Position numbers and translations under genes: made by a program
DNA from: Microbacterium sp. AG1240
GTDB lineage: Bacteria > Actinomycetota > Actinomycetes > Actinomycetales > Microbacteriaceae
Length of the DNA: 64,000 nucleotides
NCBI RefSeq assembly: GCF_003635115.1
Contig: NZ_RBXJ01000003.1
Coordinates: 197,324-261,323, forward strand
Direction: 5' to 3'
Part shown: piece after piece, positions 63,070 through 64,000 of the stretch
Position numbering within the stretch: the stretch's first letter is position 1
How the letters are laid out: each line of letters begins with the position of its first letter
Notes under the pieces: generated by a model
Seen by the model: only the letters and a program-made list of their open reading frames with translations
Told to the model about the DNA's origin: nothing
Database searches by the model: none

Positions 63070-64000
63070 ATGAGAATGATTCCGCACAGCCAGAACACGA
63101 AGCTCCTGCCCAGCGATACCCGCAGGCACAATCGCAGCCTCGTGCTGCGGACGCTCTACGGGGCATCGGATATCAGCCGCGCCGACGTGGCCCGCATCAC
63201 CAGCCTGTCGCGGATCACCTCGTCGGAATTGGTCAACGGTCTCGTCGAAGACGGGCTCGTGTACGAGGTGGGGGCCCGGGATTCCTCCGGGCGCCCGGGT
63301 AAGCCGGCCACCCTCCTGCGGATCAATCCCCGGGCGTTCAACGTCGTGGGCGTCGACCTGAGCGACCCGCAACGGCTGACGACGGCGCTCGTCTCCATCG
63401 ATGGAGACACGCTGCATCAGAGCGTGCTGCCGGGTGAGCTGCGCGGCGACGCCGCCTTCTCGGCCATCGTCAACGCCGTCGCGACCCTCAAGGGCAAGAG
63501 CACCGCGCCGCTGTCGGCCATCGCCATCGGCACGCCGGGAGTGGTCAACGAGGAGGGCACGGTCGTCGAGGCGAACAACCTGGACTGGCGCTCTTTCCCG
63601 CTCGCGCGCCGGGTCCGGGAGCGGTTCGATGTGCCCACGCTGGTCTACAACGACGCGAATGCCGCGATCATGGCGGAGCACGATGCCGGCGCCGGCGCGA
63701 ATCTGATCCTCGTCCGCATCGGGATCGGTCTCGGCGCAGCCTGTCTCATCAATGGCGAGCTCGTCCTGGGCGCGAACTTCGCCTCGGGCGAACTCGGTCA
63801 GCTCCGGATCGACGACCGGGGCGGTGCTCGCCTGGAGTCGGTGGTGCGGACGCTCATCGAAGACGCTCTGGCTGCGCTGTCACGGGGCGACGACGACGCG
63901 GCACGGAAGGCCCAGACGGAGATCGGGGCGCTCCTCGGGCGCAGCCTGGCCCCGGTCATCAGTGTGCTGGATGTGCCGGAGCTCGTCATCGACGCCCGCG
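63070..64000 (+). CDS. ROK-family transcriptional regulator (partial, runs off the right edge)
   Basis: 310 codons visible. N-terminal winged helix-turn-helix (about 15-75: NRSLVLRTLYGASDISRADVARITSLSRITSSELVNGLVEDGLV), then the ROK sugar-binding domain with IAIGTPGVVNEEG, YNDANAAIMAE and RIGIGLGAACLING. The zinc cluster CXCGXXGCXE is absent; the position reads RIDDRGGARLES. Likely a sugar-responsive repressor of the divergent GH2-GH3 operon. ATG at 63070 or 63076 both have AAGGA upstream. Continues past 64000. Confidence 0.88.
   Translation, partial: MRMIPHSQNTKLLPSDTRRHNRSLVLRTLYGASDISRADVARITSLSRITSSELVNGLVEDGLVYEVGARDSSGRPGKPATLLRINPRAFNVVGVDLSDPQRLTTALVSIDGDTLHQSVLPGELRGDAAFSAIVNAVATLKGKSTAPLSAIAIGTPGVVNEEGTVVEANNLDWRSFPLARRVRERFDVPTLVYNDANAAIMAEHDAGAGANLILVRIGIGLGAACLINGELVLGANFASGELGQLRIDDRGGARLESVVRTLIEDALAALSRGDDDAARKAQTEIGALLGRSLAPVISVLDVPELVIDAR

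Noticed and set aside
35327..64000. Genomic island of recent transfer
   Set aside because: No integrase, transposase, direct repeats or clear base-composition break was seen; the accessory genes share the high-GC codon style of the core.

Overview
The window is high-GC actinobacterial chromosome. Gene order and protein content fit a member of the Microbacteriaceae, probably Microbacterium or a close relative (inferred from content; no database search was possible). It spans the replication origin. The left half is conserved housekeeping DNA and the right half is an accessory sugar and D-amino-acid catabolic region.

1-18.6 kb, origin region. A murJ tail, trxB and trxA lead into a minus-strand block reading away from the origin: rpmH, rnpA, yidD, yidC, jag/khpB, rsmG, parA, parB and a small unknown gene. 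Four parS sites (TGTTTCACGTGAAAC core) flank parA and rsmG. dnaA, oriC (DnaA boxes plus an AT-rich element), dnaN, recF, a DUF721 gene, gyrB, gyrA and a DUF3566 membrane gene read to the right. A VIT1/CCC1-type gene converges on them.

18.6-26 kb. tRNA-Ile and tRNA-Ala are followed by a flavin monooxygenase, a TetR regulator, a NUDIX hydrolase, a YbaK-type deacylase, a small membrane protein, a cyclophilin, a rhomboid protease, crgA, a class E sortase, a 51-residue membrane peptide gene and a pabA/trpG-type amidotransferase.

26-35 kb. This is the minus-strand growth and division operon fhaA-fhaB-pstP-rodA-pbpA-pknA-pknB. Its genes are mostly joined by 1-4 base overlaps and link Ser/Thr phosphorylation to peptidoglycan synthesis.

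35.2-64 kb. A tRNA-Leu and a strong terminator mark the change to catabolic genes. These are a ROK kinase, a D-serine-dehydratase-like deaminase and a divergent RidA; a tightly overlapping operon GH20 hexosaminidase - acetyl esterase - degenerate esterase - SelA-like PLP enzyme; a GH29 fucosidase; a sugar ABC importer lacking its ATPase; a shortened M20 peptidase; an N-acyl-D-amino-acid deacylase with a PfkB kinase; a second ROK kinase; a complete family-5 ABC importer; GH3 and GH2 glycosidases; and a ROK repressor cut by the right edge. Together they look able to take up and trim fucosylated, acetylated, HexNAc- and mannose-containing glycans and to use N-acylated D-amino compounds. The pathway is not one I can name, and it is the most interesting part of the window. 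Related promoter motifs recur upstream of several of these units.

No CRISPR array, insertion sequence, integrase or rRNA gene was seen.
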